From Flavobacterium indicum GPTSA100-9 = DSM 17447 (GTDB lineage Bacteria; Bacteroidota; Bacteroidia; Flavobacteriales; Flavobacteriaceae): DNA of 64,000 bases. The stretch covers positions 1,364,001-1,428,000 of the forward strand of contig NC_017025.1 in the NCBI RefSeq assembly GCF_000455605.1, read 5' to 3'. The notes under the pieces are model-generated. The model was not told where the DNA came from. It made no database searches and saw only the letters and a program-made list of their open reading frames with translations. Positions 7,853 through 16,386 of this stretch are shown piece after piece. The position numbers were made by a program, and so were the translations under genes. Every line of letters begins with the position of its first letter. Position 1 is the first letter of the stretch.

Positions 7853-8485
7853 TTAAATTGTTTCAAATAATTCTTCTTCTGATTTTCTAACTTTTGCAGC
7901 AAATTGTAAAGCATCTTCAGCATGTCTGTATCCAATTGGAGCAACTAAAGTAGCATGTAATCCTCTTTCATTGAATCCTAAAATTTCGTTGAATTTTTCT
8001 GGCTCAAAACCTTCCATTGGAGTTACATCAATTTTTAATTCGGCAGCAGCTGCAAGTAAATTACCTAATGCAATATAAGTTTGTTTGGCAGTCCATGTTG
8101 CCATTTTGTCTTCTGGCATATTTAATATAGCGCCTTTCATAAAAGTAGCATATCCTTCTAAATCAGCTACTTGTAAGTTTCTAGTGGTAGCCATATTTTG
8201 AACAAAAGCGTCAATATAAGCTTCGTTTAGTTTGTTAATACTTGCAAAAACTATTAAATGTGAAGCATCTACAATTTGAGATTGTCCCCAAGCTGCAGGT
8301 TGTAATTGCGCTCTTACTTCTGGATTTTCAATAAAAAATACTTTGTAAGGTTGAAGTCCATATGATGATGCAGCCGATTGTATTGCTTTTTTTAATAAAG
8401 CTATATTTTCATCTGATATTTTTTTAGTAGCATCAAATTTTTTAGTAGCATAACGCCAATTTTGATTTTCAATAAATGTACTCAT
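7853..8485 (-). CDS. NAD(P)H-dependent nitroreductase family oxidoreductase
   Basis: A 210-aa flavoprotein of the nitroreductase (NfsB/DrgA-like) superfamily, expected to bind FMN and work as a cytoplasmic dimer reducing quinones, nitro compounds or other electrophiles. The N-terminal NWRYATKKFD and the SSYGLQPYKVFFI segment, which form the flavin site, and a C-terminal LHATLVAPIGYRHAEDA segment are typical. It lies 9 bp after marR and 22 bp before yceI. The marR-nitroreductase-yceI order suggests an inducible response to a redox-active or electrophilic compound. Confidence 0.9.
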   Translation of the reverse strand: MSTFIENQNWRYATKKFDATKKISDENIALLKKAIQSAASSYGLQPYKVFFIENPEVRAQLQPAAWGQSQIVDASHLIVFASINKLNEAYIDAFVQNMATTRNLQVADLEGYATFMKGAILNMPEDKMATWTAKQTYIALGNLLAAAAELKIDVTPMEGFEPEKFNEILGFNERGLHATLVAPIGYRHAEDALQFAAKVRKSEEELFETI

Positions 8486-8494
8486 AACAAATTT

Positions 8495-8950
8495 TTAATT
8501 TCTAAATTTTTCTAATAATTGATTTAATGTTTCTAATTCCTCTTGGGTTAGATTTTTTGTATATAAATTTTCAAATTCTATGACAATTGGATCTAAAATT
8601 TCTAATGTTTTTAATCCTTTTTCAGTAATAGTTACTTCCATTTTACGTTTATTTGCTGGGCAAACATTTCGAGTCACCATTTCTTTTGCTAATAATTTAT
8701 CAACTAATCGAGTCGTATTACTAGTTTTGGCAATCATGCGTTCTTGTATCATACACATATTGGCAGGGTTTCCTTTTTGCCCACGCAATATTCTTAATAC
8801 ATTATATTGTTCTGAAGACAATTCAAATTTTTTTAATACCTCACTAAACTTATCTGATATGATGTGTTGTGTATAAATTAAGTTTAATATTGTCTTTTTT
8901 TCTAAAGCAATTTCAGAGGTAGATTTTATTATATCTTCTATTTTCATCAC
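8495..8950 (-). CDS. MarR family transcriptional regulator
   Basis: A 151-aa winged-helix regulator, normal length. The recognition-helix region is QYNVLRILRGQKGNPANMCMIQERM with the wing in TRLVDKLLAKEMVTRNVCPANKRKMEVTITEKG. MarR proteins are dimers that repress their own operon and release DNA on binding phenolic or oxidising ligands. C residues in MCMIQ and NVCPAN are possible redox sensors (inference). It heads the operon with nitroreductase and yceI, and two matching palindromes lie immediately upstream of its start, covering its promoter, so autoregulation is likely. ATG 8950 is adjacent to a second ATG at 8947; either could be used. Confidence 0.92.
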   Translation of the reverse strand: MMKIEDIIKSTSEIALEKKTILNLIYTQHIISDKFSEVLKKFELSSEQYNVLRILRGQKGNPANMCMIQERMIAKTSNTTRLVDKLLAKEMVTRNVCPANKRKMEVTITEKGLKTLEILDPIVIEFENLYTKNLTQEELETLNQLLEKFRN

Positions 8951-8957
8951 CTTGATA

Positions 8958-8971
8958 TTTGTAGGTACAAA
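8958..8971. promoter_or_regulatory. Proximal operator TTTGTA-N2-TACAAA
   Basis: TTTGTAGGTACAAA, an inverted repeat with a 2-bp centre, begins eight bases before the marR start codon and overlaps the -7 element of the putative marR promoter. Same pattern as the distal copy 32 bp away. Assignment to MarR is inference. Confidence 0.65.
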
Positions 8972-9003
8972 TGTATGACATATTTTTTATTTGTATATAC
9001 AAA
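8968..9003 (-). promoter_or_regulatory. Putative promoter of the marR operon
   Basis: On the minus strand TTTG (9003-9000), 24 bp, then TACATTTG (8975-8968) resembles the Bacteroidota -33/-7 pair with a slightly long spacer. Both elements overlap the two palindromes. Confidence 0.5.
8990..9003. promoter_or_regulatory. Distal operator TTTGTA-N2-TACAAA
   Basis: TTTGTATATACAAA is a perfect 14-bp palindrome. Its start is exactly 32 bp from that of the proximal copy, about three helical turns, so two dimers would bind the same face of DNA. Confidence 0.65.
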
Positions 9004-9048
9004 CGTTGTTAATTTTTTATTAAATTTTTTAATTCTTATTTCTTATTG

Positions 9049-9056
9049 TAAATTTG
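9049..9056 (+). promoter_or_regulatory. -7 element for the rhodanese gene
   Basis: TAAATTTG fits TAnnTTTG and lies 16 bp before the ATG at 9073. No convincing -33 partner. Confidence 0.4.
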
Positions 9057-9072
9057 AGCAAAATTTAAGAAA

Positions 9073-9378
9073 ATGGATTTATCTCAAAAAGATTGGTGGG
9101 AAGGTTTTTTGAAAGATCAGGATGCAATAATTCTTGATGTTCGAACAGAGGAAGAAGTAGCTTCTGGAAAAATTCCTAATTCTATTAATATTGATATTTA
9201 TAAAGGACAAGGATTTGTTTATCAAGTTGAAGAATTAGATAAAAACAAAACGTATTATGTATATTGTAGATCAGGAGCGAGAAGTGCTCAAGCTTGCAGT
9301 ATTATGAATCAATTAGGTTTTGAGAAAACTTATAATTTAATAGGTGGAATTATGCAATGGGAGGGACCTATTGAATAA
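9073..9378 (+). CDS. Single-domain rhodanese-like sulfurtransferase
   Basis: A 101-aa free-standing rhodanese domain without signal peptide. The active-site loop is C65-R-S-G-A-R, the six-residue loop with a Cys nucleophile and basic residues that favours persulfide (thiosulfate-type) chemistry. LDVRTEEEVASGKIPNSINI is the typical N-terminal CH2 motif and NLIGGIMQWEG the C-terminal one. Expected to carry sulfane sulfur in the cytoplasm. It is followed after 21 bp by the antiporter gene, probably co-transcribed, though no functional link is obvious. Confidence 0.92.
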   Translation: MDLSQKDWWEGFLKDQDAIILDVRTEEEVASGKIPNSINIDIYKGQGFVYQVEELDKNKTYYVYCRSGARSAQACSIMNQLGFEKTYNLIGGIMQWEGPIE

Positions 9379-9399
9379 TAATAAATAGATGTTTTATTC

Positions 9400-11637
9400 A
9401 TGAAAAAATTTAAAAACTCAATTTTTTACATTTTTGTATTAGTCTTTTTTTCAACAATTATATTCAATATATTGAAAGTAGGAAAGACAATTGAGTTGGG
9501 TAAAGTAACTAATGAAATTCAAGTTAAACATCATTATTTACAAGAATTTATTTCATCAATAAAACACAATATATTTCATCCGCTTGCAATTTTATTAGCG
9601 CAAATTGTTACCATAATTTTAGTGGCACGTTTTTTTGGTTGGATATGCAGAAAAATTGGTCAGCCTACTGTTATTGGTGAAATGTTGGCAGGAATTGCAT
9701 TAGGGCCCTCTTTGTTTGGGGCTTATTTTCCTGAATTATTTGGTACACTTTTTCCAAAAGAATCAATTGTAAATTTAAAGTTTTTAAGTCAGATTGGTTT
9801 AATCCTATTCATGTTTGTGGTAGGAATGGAACTCGATTTAAAGATTTTAAGAACTAAAGTTAAAGAAGCCTTTATTATAAGTCATACCAGTATCATTGTT
9901 TCGTATGCGCTTGGACTAGGATTGGCCTTTTTTTTATATCAAGAATTTGCACCTCATGGCGTACATTTTATGTCTTTCGGACTTTTTCTTGGAGTTGCTA
10001 TGAGTATTGCCGCTTTTCCGGTTTTAGCCCGAATTGTTCAAGAAAGAGGTTTGAATAAAACCAAATTAGGTTCGTTAGTAATTACTTGTGCAGCCATTGA
10101 TGATATTACTGCATGGTGTTTATTAGCTGGTGTAATCGCTATAGTTAAAGCAGGTTCGGTAGCAAGTTCATTGTATATTATAGCAATGGCTATCGTTTAT
10201 ATCGGAATTATGCTTGGAATGGTTCGTCCGTTTTTAAAACATATAGGTGAATTATACGATTCTGCTGAAAAAATTACTAAACCTGTTGTAGCAATTTTCT
10301 TTTTGACCTTATTGATTTCATCTTATTTGACGGAAATTATTGGCATTCATGCTTTAGTTGGTGCTTTTGTAGCAGGTGTGATTATGCCTGAGAATATGAA
10401 ATTCAGACATATTTTTATCGAAAAAGTGGAAGATGTTTCTTTGGTAATCATGCTACCCTTATTCTTTGTTGTAACGGGATTGAATACAAAAATTGGTTTG
10501 CTAAACAATGTGTATTTATGGAAAATGACTGGTATAATTGTATTGGTAGCAGTAGGAGCCAAATTTTTAAGTAGTACTTTAACGGCTAAATATGTGGGAC
10601 AAAATTGGAGAGACAGTTTAACACTCGGAGCTTTAATGAATACAAGAGGTTTAATGGAGTTAGTGGTATTAAACATCGGATTAGAATTAGGTGTCTTGTC
10701 TCCAAAAATATTTGCTATGATGGTAATTATGGCTCTATCAACTACTTTTATGACAGGACCGGCATTAAATTTAATTGATTTTATTTTTAAAAGAAGAAAA
10801 TATTTTGCTCCACAAATTGTAATGCCAAAAGAGTATAAAGTTTTGGTTACATTTGAAAATCCGGATGATGCGAAATCATTATTGAAAGTGGCAAATAATT
10901 TTGTGAGTAAAGAAGAAGAAAAACAGTCATTAACGGCTATGTATATTTCTTCCACGAATGAAATAAATCCATACAAAATTGAGGAATACGAAAAAGAAAG
11001 TTTTCGTCCGGCATTAAAAGAAGCAGATAAATTAAACAGAAAAATTAATACTGTTTTTAAAGCTTCAAATGATATTGATGCTGATGTTGTTGATGTAGTT
11101 AAAAAAGGAGATTTTAATTTTGTTTTACTAAATATTGGGGCTTCTATTTATGAAGGTACACTATTAGGAAAAATTTTAGGTGTAACATCAAAAATCATAA
11201 ATCCTGAAAATTTATTAAATACTTTTACAGGAAAAGAAAAATTGTTTGAAAGTAATTATTTTGATGATAAAACGCAAGCAATTATCAATAAAACAGAAGT
11301 TCCATTAGGGGTTTTTGTAGATAAAAATTTAGTCAAAACAGATCATATTTCGGTAATTCTTTTTAATAAAGAAGATCAATTCTTGTTAGAATACATCAAA
11401 CGAATGAAAAAAAGTTCAGAGGCTAAAATTTCAATTTTTGACACTTATGAAGTCATGAATGAAGATAACAAAGTAGTTCATGAAAATGTCAAAATAATTA
11501 CTTCATCAAAACTTGAAAGAGATTTTTTGAAGGAACAAGATTTACTTATTTTGAGTATGGATAGTTGGAAAAAACTAATCGATACCAATAGTGTTTGGTT
11601 AAATAATACACCATCACTTTTAATTATTAAACCATAA
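9400..11637 (+). CDS. CPA2 family cation:proton antiporter
   Basis: A 745-aa inner-membrane protein. After an N-terminal hydrophobic segment (about 7-25), a Na+/H+ exchanger domain with about 12 helices covers residues 55-460, with the signatures GEMLAGIALGPSLFG, DDITAWCLLAG (the paired Asp of the ion site) and NTRGLMELVVLNIGL. The C-terminal third (about 475-745) is soluble and resembles paired UspA-like nucleotide-binding regions that often gate such transporters. It exchanges Na+ or K+ for H+. It sits between rhodanese and the S1 protein genes, with only 4 bp to the next gene. Confidence 0.92.
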   Translation: MKKFKNSIFYIFVLVFFSTIIFNILKVGKTIELGKVTNEIQVKHHYLQEFISSIKHNIFHPLAILLAQIVTIILVARFFGWICRKIGQPTVIGEMLAGIALGPSLFGAYFPELFGTLFPKESIVNLKFLSQIGLILFMFVVGMELDLKILRTKVKEAFIISHTSIIVSYALGLGLAFFLYQEFAPHGVHFMSFGLFLGVAMSIAAFPVLARIVQERGLNKTKLGSLVITCAAIDDITAWCLLAGVIAIVKAGSVASSLYIIAMAIVYIGIMLGMVRPFLKHIGELYDSAEKITKPVVAIFFLTLLISSYLTEIIGIHALVGAFVAGVIMPENMKFRHIFIEKVEDVSLVIMLPLFFVVTGLNTKIGLLNNVYLWKMTGIIVLVAVGAKFLSSTLTAKYVGQNWRDSLTLGALMNTRGLMELVVLNIGLELGVLSPKIFAMMVIMALSTTFMTGPALNLIDFIFKRRKYFAPQIVMPKEYKVLVTFENPDDAKSLLKVANNFVSKEEEKQSLTAMYISSTNEINPYKIEEYEKESFRPALKEADKLNRKINTVFKASNDIDADVVDVVKKGDFNFVLLNIGASIYEGTLLGKILGVTSKIINPENLLNTFTGKEKLFESNYFDDKTQAIINKTEVPLGVFVDKNLVKTDHISVILFNKEDQFLLEYIKRMKKSSEAKISIFDTYEVMNEDNKVVHENVKIITSSKLERDFLKEQDLLILSMDSWKKLIDTNSVWLNNTPSLLIIKP

Positions 11638-11641
11638 TTTT

Positions 11642-12469
11642 ATGTTGCAAATTGGGACTTACCATACCTTAAAAATTGCTAGAGATACTAAAGTTGGCCT
11701 TTTTTTAGTAAATGAAAACGAAGAAGTTTTATTACCTAAAAAATATGTTCCTGCTGATTTTCATATTGGAGATGACATTACTGTTTTTGTCTATTTGGAT
11801 CATGAAGAACGTCCCGTTGCTACCACATTGAAACCATATATTACATTGAATCAATTTGCTGTATTAAAAGTAAATTATACCAATAAATTTGGCGCTTTTT
11901 TGGATTGGGGTTTAGAAAAAGATTTGTTTGTGCCGTTTAAAGAACAAGCACGACCAATGGAAAAAGACAAACGTTATGTAGTGTATTTATATGAGGATGA
12001 AAAAACAAACCGTTTAGTAGCTTCAAGTAAAATCAATCAGTTTTTAGAACAAGAAACAATTGATTTAGAAAAGAATCAAGAAGTTGATGTGATGGTTTCT
12101 CATATTACAGATGTGGGTATTAATGTTATTATTAATGGTAAATACCGTGGATTAGCGTATAAAAATGAAGTTTTTGAAACTGTTTCTCCAGGTTATAAAA
12201 CAAAAGCATACATTAAATTGGTGCGCCCTGACGGAAAAATTGATGTTTCTTTTCAAAAATTAGGGGTTGAAGTAATTGATGCCTCAGCACAAAGTGTTTT
12301 ACAAGCATTACAACAAAATAACGGTTTTTTAGCTTTAAATGATGACAGTCATCCGGAAGAAATAAAATCGGTTTTAAAGATGAGTAAAAAATCTTTTAAA
12401 AAGGCTATTGGTAGTTTGTATAAACAGAAATTAATATCAATTAAAGAAAACGGTATTCAATTGAATTAG
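11642..12469 (+). CDS. CvfB-like S1 RNA-binding protein
   Basis: A 275-aa protein with tandem S1-type OB folds (about 1-65, 66-135 and 145-210; for example NKFGAFLDWGLEKDLFVPFKEQ is the classical S1 strand pair) and a C-terminal winged helix (about 220-275) containing KSVLKMSKKSFKKAIGSLYKQ. This is the layout of CvfB, an RNA-binding virulence and expression modulator in Firmicutes. It is cytoplasmic and probably binds mRNA or ribosomal RNA. It starts 4 bp after the antiporter, so is co-transcribed with it. Its stop codon overlaps by four bases the stop of the convergent downstream gene. Confidence 0.9.
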   Translation: MLQIGTYHTLKIARDTKVGLFLVNENEEVLLPKKYVPADFHIGDDITVFVYLDHEERPVATTLKPYITLNQFAVLKVNYTNKFGAFLDWGLEKDLFVPFKEQARPMEKDKRYVVYLYEDEKTNRLVASSKINQFLEQETIDLEKNQEVDVMVSHITDVGINVIINGKYRGLAYKNEVFETVSPGYKTKAYIKLVRPDGKIDVSFQKLGVEVIDASAQSVLQALQQNNGFLALNDDSHPEEIKSVLKMSKKSFKKAIGSLYKQKLISIKENGIQLN

Positions 12470-13110
12470 TTTAACGATTGATTCAAGATCCATTTTTTTA
12501 TCAATTTTTGATTGTTTGAAATGGGAACGATATAATAGGTGGTACTCGAAGCAGCTTTTGATTTTTCGATATTTTCCTTAACGACTCCTTGTTTATTGAT
12601 ATAATTAGAATGTATTATATATACATTTTGTTGTTCTTTAAGGATATAGCCTACGTGGAAATCAAGACCAATGAAATAAATACCATCTTTAAGCGTTAAA
12701 AAATGTTTTTTTAATTCGGTAAGTGAACTGTTTTTAATTGTTGTTATTGTTTCGCCACAACTCATAATTTTTGCTACTTCTAGAGGATTTAGTTGTGCGA
12801 GTTTATATCTATTTAATTTAAAACCAGCATCTCTTAATGTTGTTGATACAAAATACCCACAGGCAATATTTCCCGATTTTGGGATTTCTGTGTGTCCTTC
12901 AAAAGACCATTTGGTTCCGTACCAATTCGGAATGATTTGATCAATTAAAATAGTTTTGATTTCTAGTTGTGCCTTTTCAATGACTTTCTTTTTTTCGATT
13001 GAAGTGGTATATAAATTTGAATAGGTAATTCTATTTTGTATAACAATAGATTTAATTTCTTTATAAGTGACATTAAAAAGAAGTAAAAATAAAGGCAGTG
13101 TAATTTTCAT
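12466..13110 (-). CDS. Putative exported papain-fold (NlpC-like) hydrolase
   Basis: No family is firmly recognised for this 214-aa protein. The N terminus (KITLPLFLLLFNVTY) is a probable signal or anchor segment. The core has C84 in GNIACGYFVSTTLRDAGF, H152 in GLDFHVGYI and H166 in VYIIHSNY. A Cys followed by a helix, then a His in an HxGxI strand and a second polar residue, is the order of catalytic residues in NlpC/P60 and other papain-fold enzymes. I therefore infer an exported cysteine hydrolase acting on wall or surface substrates. The KAASSTTYYIVPI tail is of unknown meaning. Confidence 0.55.
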   Translation of the reverse strand: MKITLPLFLLLFNVTYKEIKSIVIQNRITYSNLYTTSIEKKKVIEKAQLEIKTILIDQIIPNWYGTKWSFEGHTEIPKSGNIACGYFVSTTLRDAGFKLNRYKLAQLNPLEVAKIMSCGETITTIKNSSLTELKKHFLTLKDGIYFIGLDFHVGYILKEQQNVYIIHSNYINKQGVVKENIEKSKAASSTTYYIVPISNNQKLIKKWILNQSLN

Positions 13111-13177
13111 TTATTGAATTTTTTATAACAACGGAATAATGAAAATTTAATTCAATATAAAATGTTAAAATTTAAAT

Positions 13178-13756
13178 TTATTTTAATCGTTTCAAGATTC
13201 TGGTCCTTAAAAATTTATCTTTTGGATAATTTCGGAAGGAGGTAATATTATTAAAAAATAAGGCAACAATCAATAAAATCAGACTTCCACTTAAAACAGG
13301 AAATAGTACATATAAATAACCCAATGCTTTTATTTTTTCTGTTCCAATGATTGCAATTAATGCAGTTGCACCACCTGGAGGATGAAGGGTTTTTGTAAAT
13401 TGCATGGCAATGATTGATAATGAAACAGCCAATGGAGCCGTAATCCAAATTATTTCGGGTAACAATTTATAAATAGTTACGCCAATACAGGCTGAAATAA
13501 TGTGGCCTCCAATTAAATTGCGCGGTTGTGCTAAAGGACTTTGAATTGCGCCATAAATTAAAACACTCGATGCTCCAAATGAACCTATTAAAAAAATGTT
13601 TTCAATTTGATTAAAAAAGAAGGTTTGTATCAGTCCGATACTTCCAATTCCAACAAATGATCCTATAAAAGACCAAAAGTATTCTTTATAATTGATAAAT
13701 GTTTCTTTATAAATTACATACTTTGAAATCCGAATTGTTCTTTTAATTTTAGACAT
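13178..13756 (-). CDS. HPP family integral membrane protein
   Basis: A 192-aa protein with five to six membrane helices. The motif giving the family its name, HPPGGATALIA, is at about residues 126-136, following SIIAMQFTKTL. HPP proteins are inner-membrane proteins; characterised cyanobacterial and plant plastid members transport nitrite, but most bacterial members are unstudied. It is 3 bp after the serine hydrolase gene on the same strand, so the two are in one transcript, although a common role is not apparent. Confidence 0.88.
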   Translation of the reverse strand: MSKIKRTIRISKYVIYKETFINYKEYFWSFIGSFVGIGSIGLIQTFFFNQIENIFLIGSFGASSVLIYGAIQSPLAQPRNLIGGHIISACIGVTIYKLLPEIIWITAPLAVSLSIIAMQFTKTLHPPGGATALIAIIGTEKIKALGYLYVLFPVLSGSLILLIVALFFNNITSFRNYPKDKFLRTRILKRLK

Positions 13757-13759
13757 TAA

Positions 13760-14959
13760 TTATTCATTTGCCCCATTACTAACCTCTGTATTGTCGAGTT
13801 TAATTGGGTATTTTGGATTAAATAGAGCTAAAAACTTTTTAGTTTGATAGGTTTTATGTGTCATTTTATTAGACAAACAAATGATTGTAAGCTTATCATT
13901 TTTCATGGTAATATAAGAAGAAGTATTTCCATGCCACCATCCATTATGATAGGTAAGAGTAGGAGCTTCTTTCCATTCGCGTAAACGAATACCTAATCCA
14001 TAATTTTTTTCTCCTTTAGCTTCATAACTGTAGCCTTTGTAAATTTCCTTTCGCAACTTCGGACTGAAAAATTTATCAGAATAGGTAGCTAAATCAAATT
14101 TTAATAAATCACGTGCCGTTGAATAAATATTTTTATCACCATAAACTAAATCCAAATGATCAAAAGCTAAACGCAACTTACTTGCTTTATACGTCTGACT
14201 CACAGTATCATGGTGTTTTTCATAATCAAAAACAAACGTGTTTTTCATACCTAATGGTTTAAACAACAGCTTATCCATCGCTTCATGATATCGTAATTTA
14301 GTTACTTTTTCAATAATTAAAGCTAGTAACGCATAATTGGTATTGCAGTAGGCAAATCGGGTATCGGGTTTAGATTCTAAATGAATTTTTCCCGAATTAA
14401 TTAAATCTAAAATATCTTGATTGGTAATTCGTTTTGAACGATCCCATTTAACGTCGGTTTCAATAAAATAGCCATAGTGTCGAAGTCCGCTTCTATGATT
14501 TAAAAGCATTCGAACGGTAATATCATCAAAATAAAAATTAGGTAAATACTTGGAAACTTTATCGTCTAATCCAATTTTTCCCTCATCAACTAATCGTAAA
14601 ACAACCGCAGCAGTTAACACTTTACTTACAGATGCAATATGTAACGGTTTATCTTTTCGATTTTCTTCTTTTTTTTCATAGTAGGCATAGCCTTTATAAT
14701 CTTCAAAAAGAACTTTTCCGTTTTTAGCTACTAAAAACTGACCATAAAAATCGGGTGTTCCAATTAGTTTAGTGTAGTAATATTCAATGTCATTTTTCTT
14801 TTGATCAACATATTTTTTGGATAACGGTTCAAATTCTACAAAGAATTCACTATCTGATTTTTGTGTTTTGTTATTTAAAGTAAATGTTTTACTGTTTTTA
14901 GATTCATTACATCCAAGTACTAATAAAAGTAAGGGCAAATATAGGTAGTTAAATTTCAT
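13760..14959 (-). CDS. Serine hydrolase lipoprotein, class C beta-lactamase fold
   Basis: A 399-aa protein with a lipoprotein signal (LVLGC17NES), so likely periplasm-facing or on the outer membrane. The catalytic signatures of the beta-lactamase/esterase fold are clear: S110-V-S-K113 (SxxK nucleophile), Y204-C-N206 (YxN), and HNG near residue 339 in place of KTG. Such proteins are D-alanyl carboxypeptidases, esterases or D-amino-acid amidases more often than true beta-lactamases; the substrate cannot be told. It lies 22 bp downstream of the PH-like membrane protein gene and 3 bp before the HPP gene. Confidence 0.88.
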   Translation of the reverse strand: MKFNYLYLPLLLLVLGCNESKNSKTFTLNNKTQKSDSEFFVEFEPLSKKYVDQKKNDIEYYYTKLIGTPDFYGQFLVAKNGKVLFEDYKGYAYYEKKEENRKDKPLHIASVSKVLTAAVVLRLVDEGKIGLDDKVSKYLPNFYFDDITVRMLLNHRSGLRHYGYFIETDVKWDRSKRITNQDILDLINSGKIHLESKPDTRFAYCNTNYALLALIIEKVTKLRYHEAMDKLLFKPLGMKNTFVFDYEKHHDTVSQTYKASKLRLAFDHLDLVYGDKNIYSTARDLLKFDLATYSDKFFSPKLRKEIYKGYSYEAKGEKNYGLGIRLREWKEAPTLTYHNGWWHGNTSSYITMKNDKLTIICLSNKMTHKTYQTKKFLALFNPKYPIKLDNTEVSNGANE

Positions 14960-14981
14960 TCGTTTTTGGGTAGTCGTTTGA

Positions 14982-15419
14982 TTATTTTTCTTGTATTCTA
15001 ATTTCTGGGTTTATTCCTTTTAAATGAGCAATAAATTCATCTCTGTTTTCAGGAGAAATAAATAAATCATCGTAGTTATTATAGGTGATAATTATTCCTT
15101 TATGACTCCAGCCTAATTTAAAAATCGCTTGTACAAAAATACTATTATTAATTTCGATTTTCTTTATTTTTTGAATATCAATTTTTCCATGAAAAACACC
15201 ACATTTGTATTTTAAGATTGTATTTTCAATTTGATAAAATGTATTTTTAAATGCATGAATTATAAAGCAAGTTAAAACCAGTATAAATGAACCAATTATT
15301 GATGCTTCTTTTCTTTCATTAGGTTCCGTAATAAAAATATATGTTAAGGCACTAAGAGGAGCTCCTAATGCTATAAATACGATATATGAAAAATTTGTAT
15401 AAGCAGATTTGTACTTCAT
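14982..15419 (-). CDS. Membrane PH-like domain protein
   Basis: A 145-aa protein with two N-terminal membrane helices (about 8-30 and 40-62) followed by a bacterial PH-like beta domain (about 63-140): NTFYQIENTILKYKCGVFHGKIDIQKIKKIEI is the usual strand pattern. Bacterial PH domains of this kind are found in small inner-membrane proteins of unknown function. It is the first gene of a minus-strand operon with the serine hydrolase and HPP genes. Two further PH-domain genes occur just across the divergent gap, between menB and menA. Confidence 0.7.
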   Translation of the reverse strand: MKYKSAYTNFSYIVFIALGAPLSALTYIFITEPNERKEASIIGSFILVLTCFIIHAFKNTFYQIENTILKYKCGVFHGKIDIQKIKKIEINNSIFVQAIFKLGWSHKGIIITYNNYDDLFISPENRDEFIAHLKGINPEIRIQEK

Positions 15420-15540
15420 TTTTTGCCTTTTAATTGCAAGTTAAACCAAAAAAATCAATTAATTTTACAAACTTCAATATAAAAATTGAATTCAAAACAT
15501 AAGTAATTCATATTTAACACTTTTTATCAAATTAGAAAAA

Positions 15541-16380
15541 ATGGATACAATTAATTGGGTAACAGCAAAGGAATATAGTGACATCACTTACAAAAAGTGT
15601 GATGGTGTAGCACGTATTGCATTTAATCGACCAGAAGTTAGAAATGCATTTCGACCAAAAACAACGGCTGAATTATTAGATGCATTTCATGATGCACATG
15701 AAGATACTTCGATTGGGGTTATTCTTTTGTCTTCTGAAGGTCCTTCTCCTAAAGACGGAATTTATTCATTTTGTAGTGGTGGGGATCAAAAAGCTAGAGG
15801 ATACCAAGGTTATGTAGGTGAAGATGGGTACCATAGATTAAATATTTTAGAAGTACAACGATTAATTCGTTTTACGCCAAAAGTTGTTATTGCTGTTGTA
15901 AATGGTTGGGCTGTAGGAGGCGGACACAGTTTACATGTGGTGTGCGACTTGACTTTAGCGAGTAAAGAACATGCAATTTTTAAACAAACAGATGCCGATG
16001 TAACCAGTTTTGATGGAGGCTATGGTTCAGCGTATTTGGCAAAATTAGTGGGACAAAAGAAGGCTAGAGAAATTTTCTTTTTAGGAAGAAATTATTCAGC
16101 ACAAGATGCGTTTGATATGGGAATGGTGAACGCCGTTATACCTCATGATGAATTAGAAGACACAGCTTATCAGTGGGCGCAAGAAATTCTAGAGAAATCG
16201 CCTATCTCAATTAAAATGCTAAAATTCGCCATGAATTTAACAGATGATGGTATGGTAGGTCAGCAAGTATTTGCTGGGGAAGCTACACGTTTGGCTTATA
16301 TGAGTGATGAAGCTATTGAAGGAAGAAATGCGTTTTTAGAAAAACGTAAACCTAACTTTGATAAAAAATACATTCCGTAA
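15541..16380 (+). CDS. menB: 1,4-Dihydroxy-2-naphthoyl-CoA synthase
   Basis: A 279-aa crotonase-fold enzyme that cyclises o-succinylbenzoyl-CoA to 1,4-dihydroxy-2-naphthoyl-CoA in menaquinone synthesis. NRPEVRNAFRPKT, the oxyanion-hole segment FCSGGDQKARG, GWAVGGGHSLHVVCDLT and TDADVTSFDGGYGSAYLA are diagnostic of MenB rather than a generic enoyl-CoA hydratase. It uses the type with SFDGGYG region and Asp in TDADV. It heads a tightly packed operon of six genes (to about 20401), followed 6 bp later by a PH-domain gene. Confidence 0.96.
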   Translation: MDTINWVTAKEYSDITYKKCDGVARIAFNRPEVRNAFRPKTTAELLDAFHDAHEDTSIGVILLSSEGPSPKDGIYSFCSGGDQKARGYQGYVGEDGYHRLNILEVQRLIRFTPKVVIAVVNGWAVGGGHSLHVVCDLTLASKEHAIFKQTDADVTSFDGGYGSAYLAKLVGQKKAREIFFLGRNYSAQDAFDMGMVNAVIPHDELEDTAYQWAQEILEKSPISIKMLKFAMNLTDDGMVGQQVFAGEATRLAYMSDEAIEGRNAFLEKRKPNFDKKYIP

Positions 16381-16386
16381 TATATT

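Noticed and set aside
10347..10976. 209-codon minus-strand frame inside the antiporter gene
   Set aside because: Antisense to a clear CPA2 antiporter; its composition mirrors the membrane codons on the other strand.
13760..14959. Calling the SxxK lipoprotein a beta-lactamase resistance gene
   Set aside because: The fold is shared with esterases and peptidases; the third motif is HNG and no evidence supports antibiotic hydrolysis.
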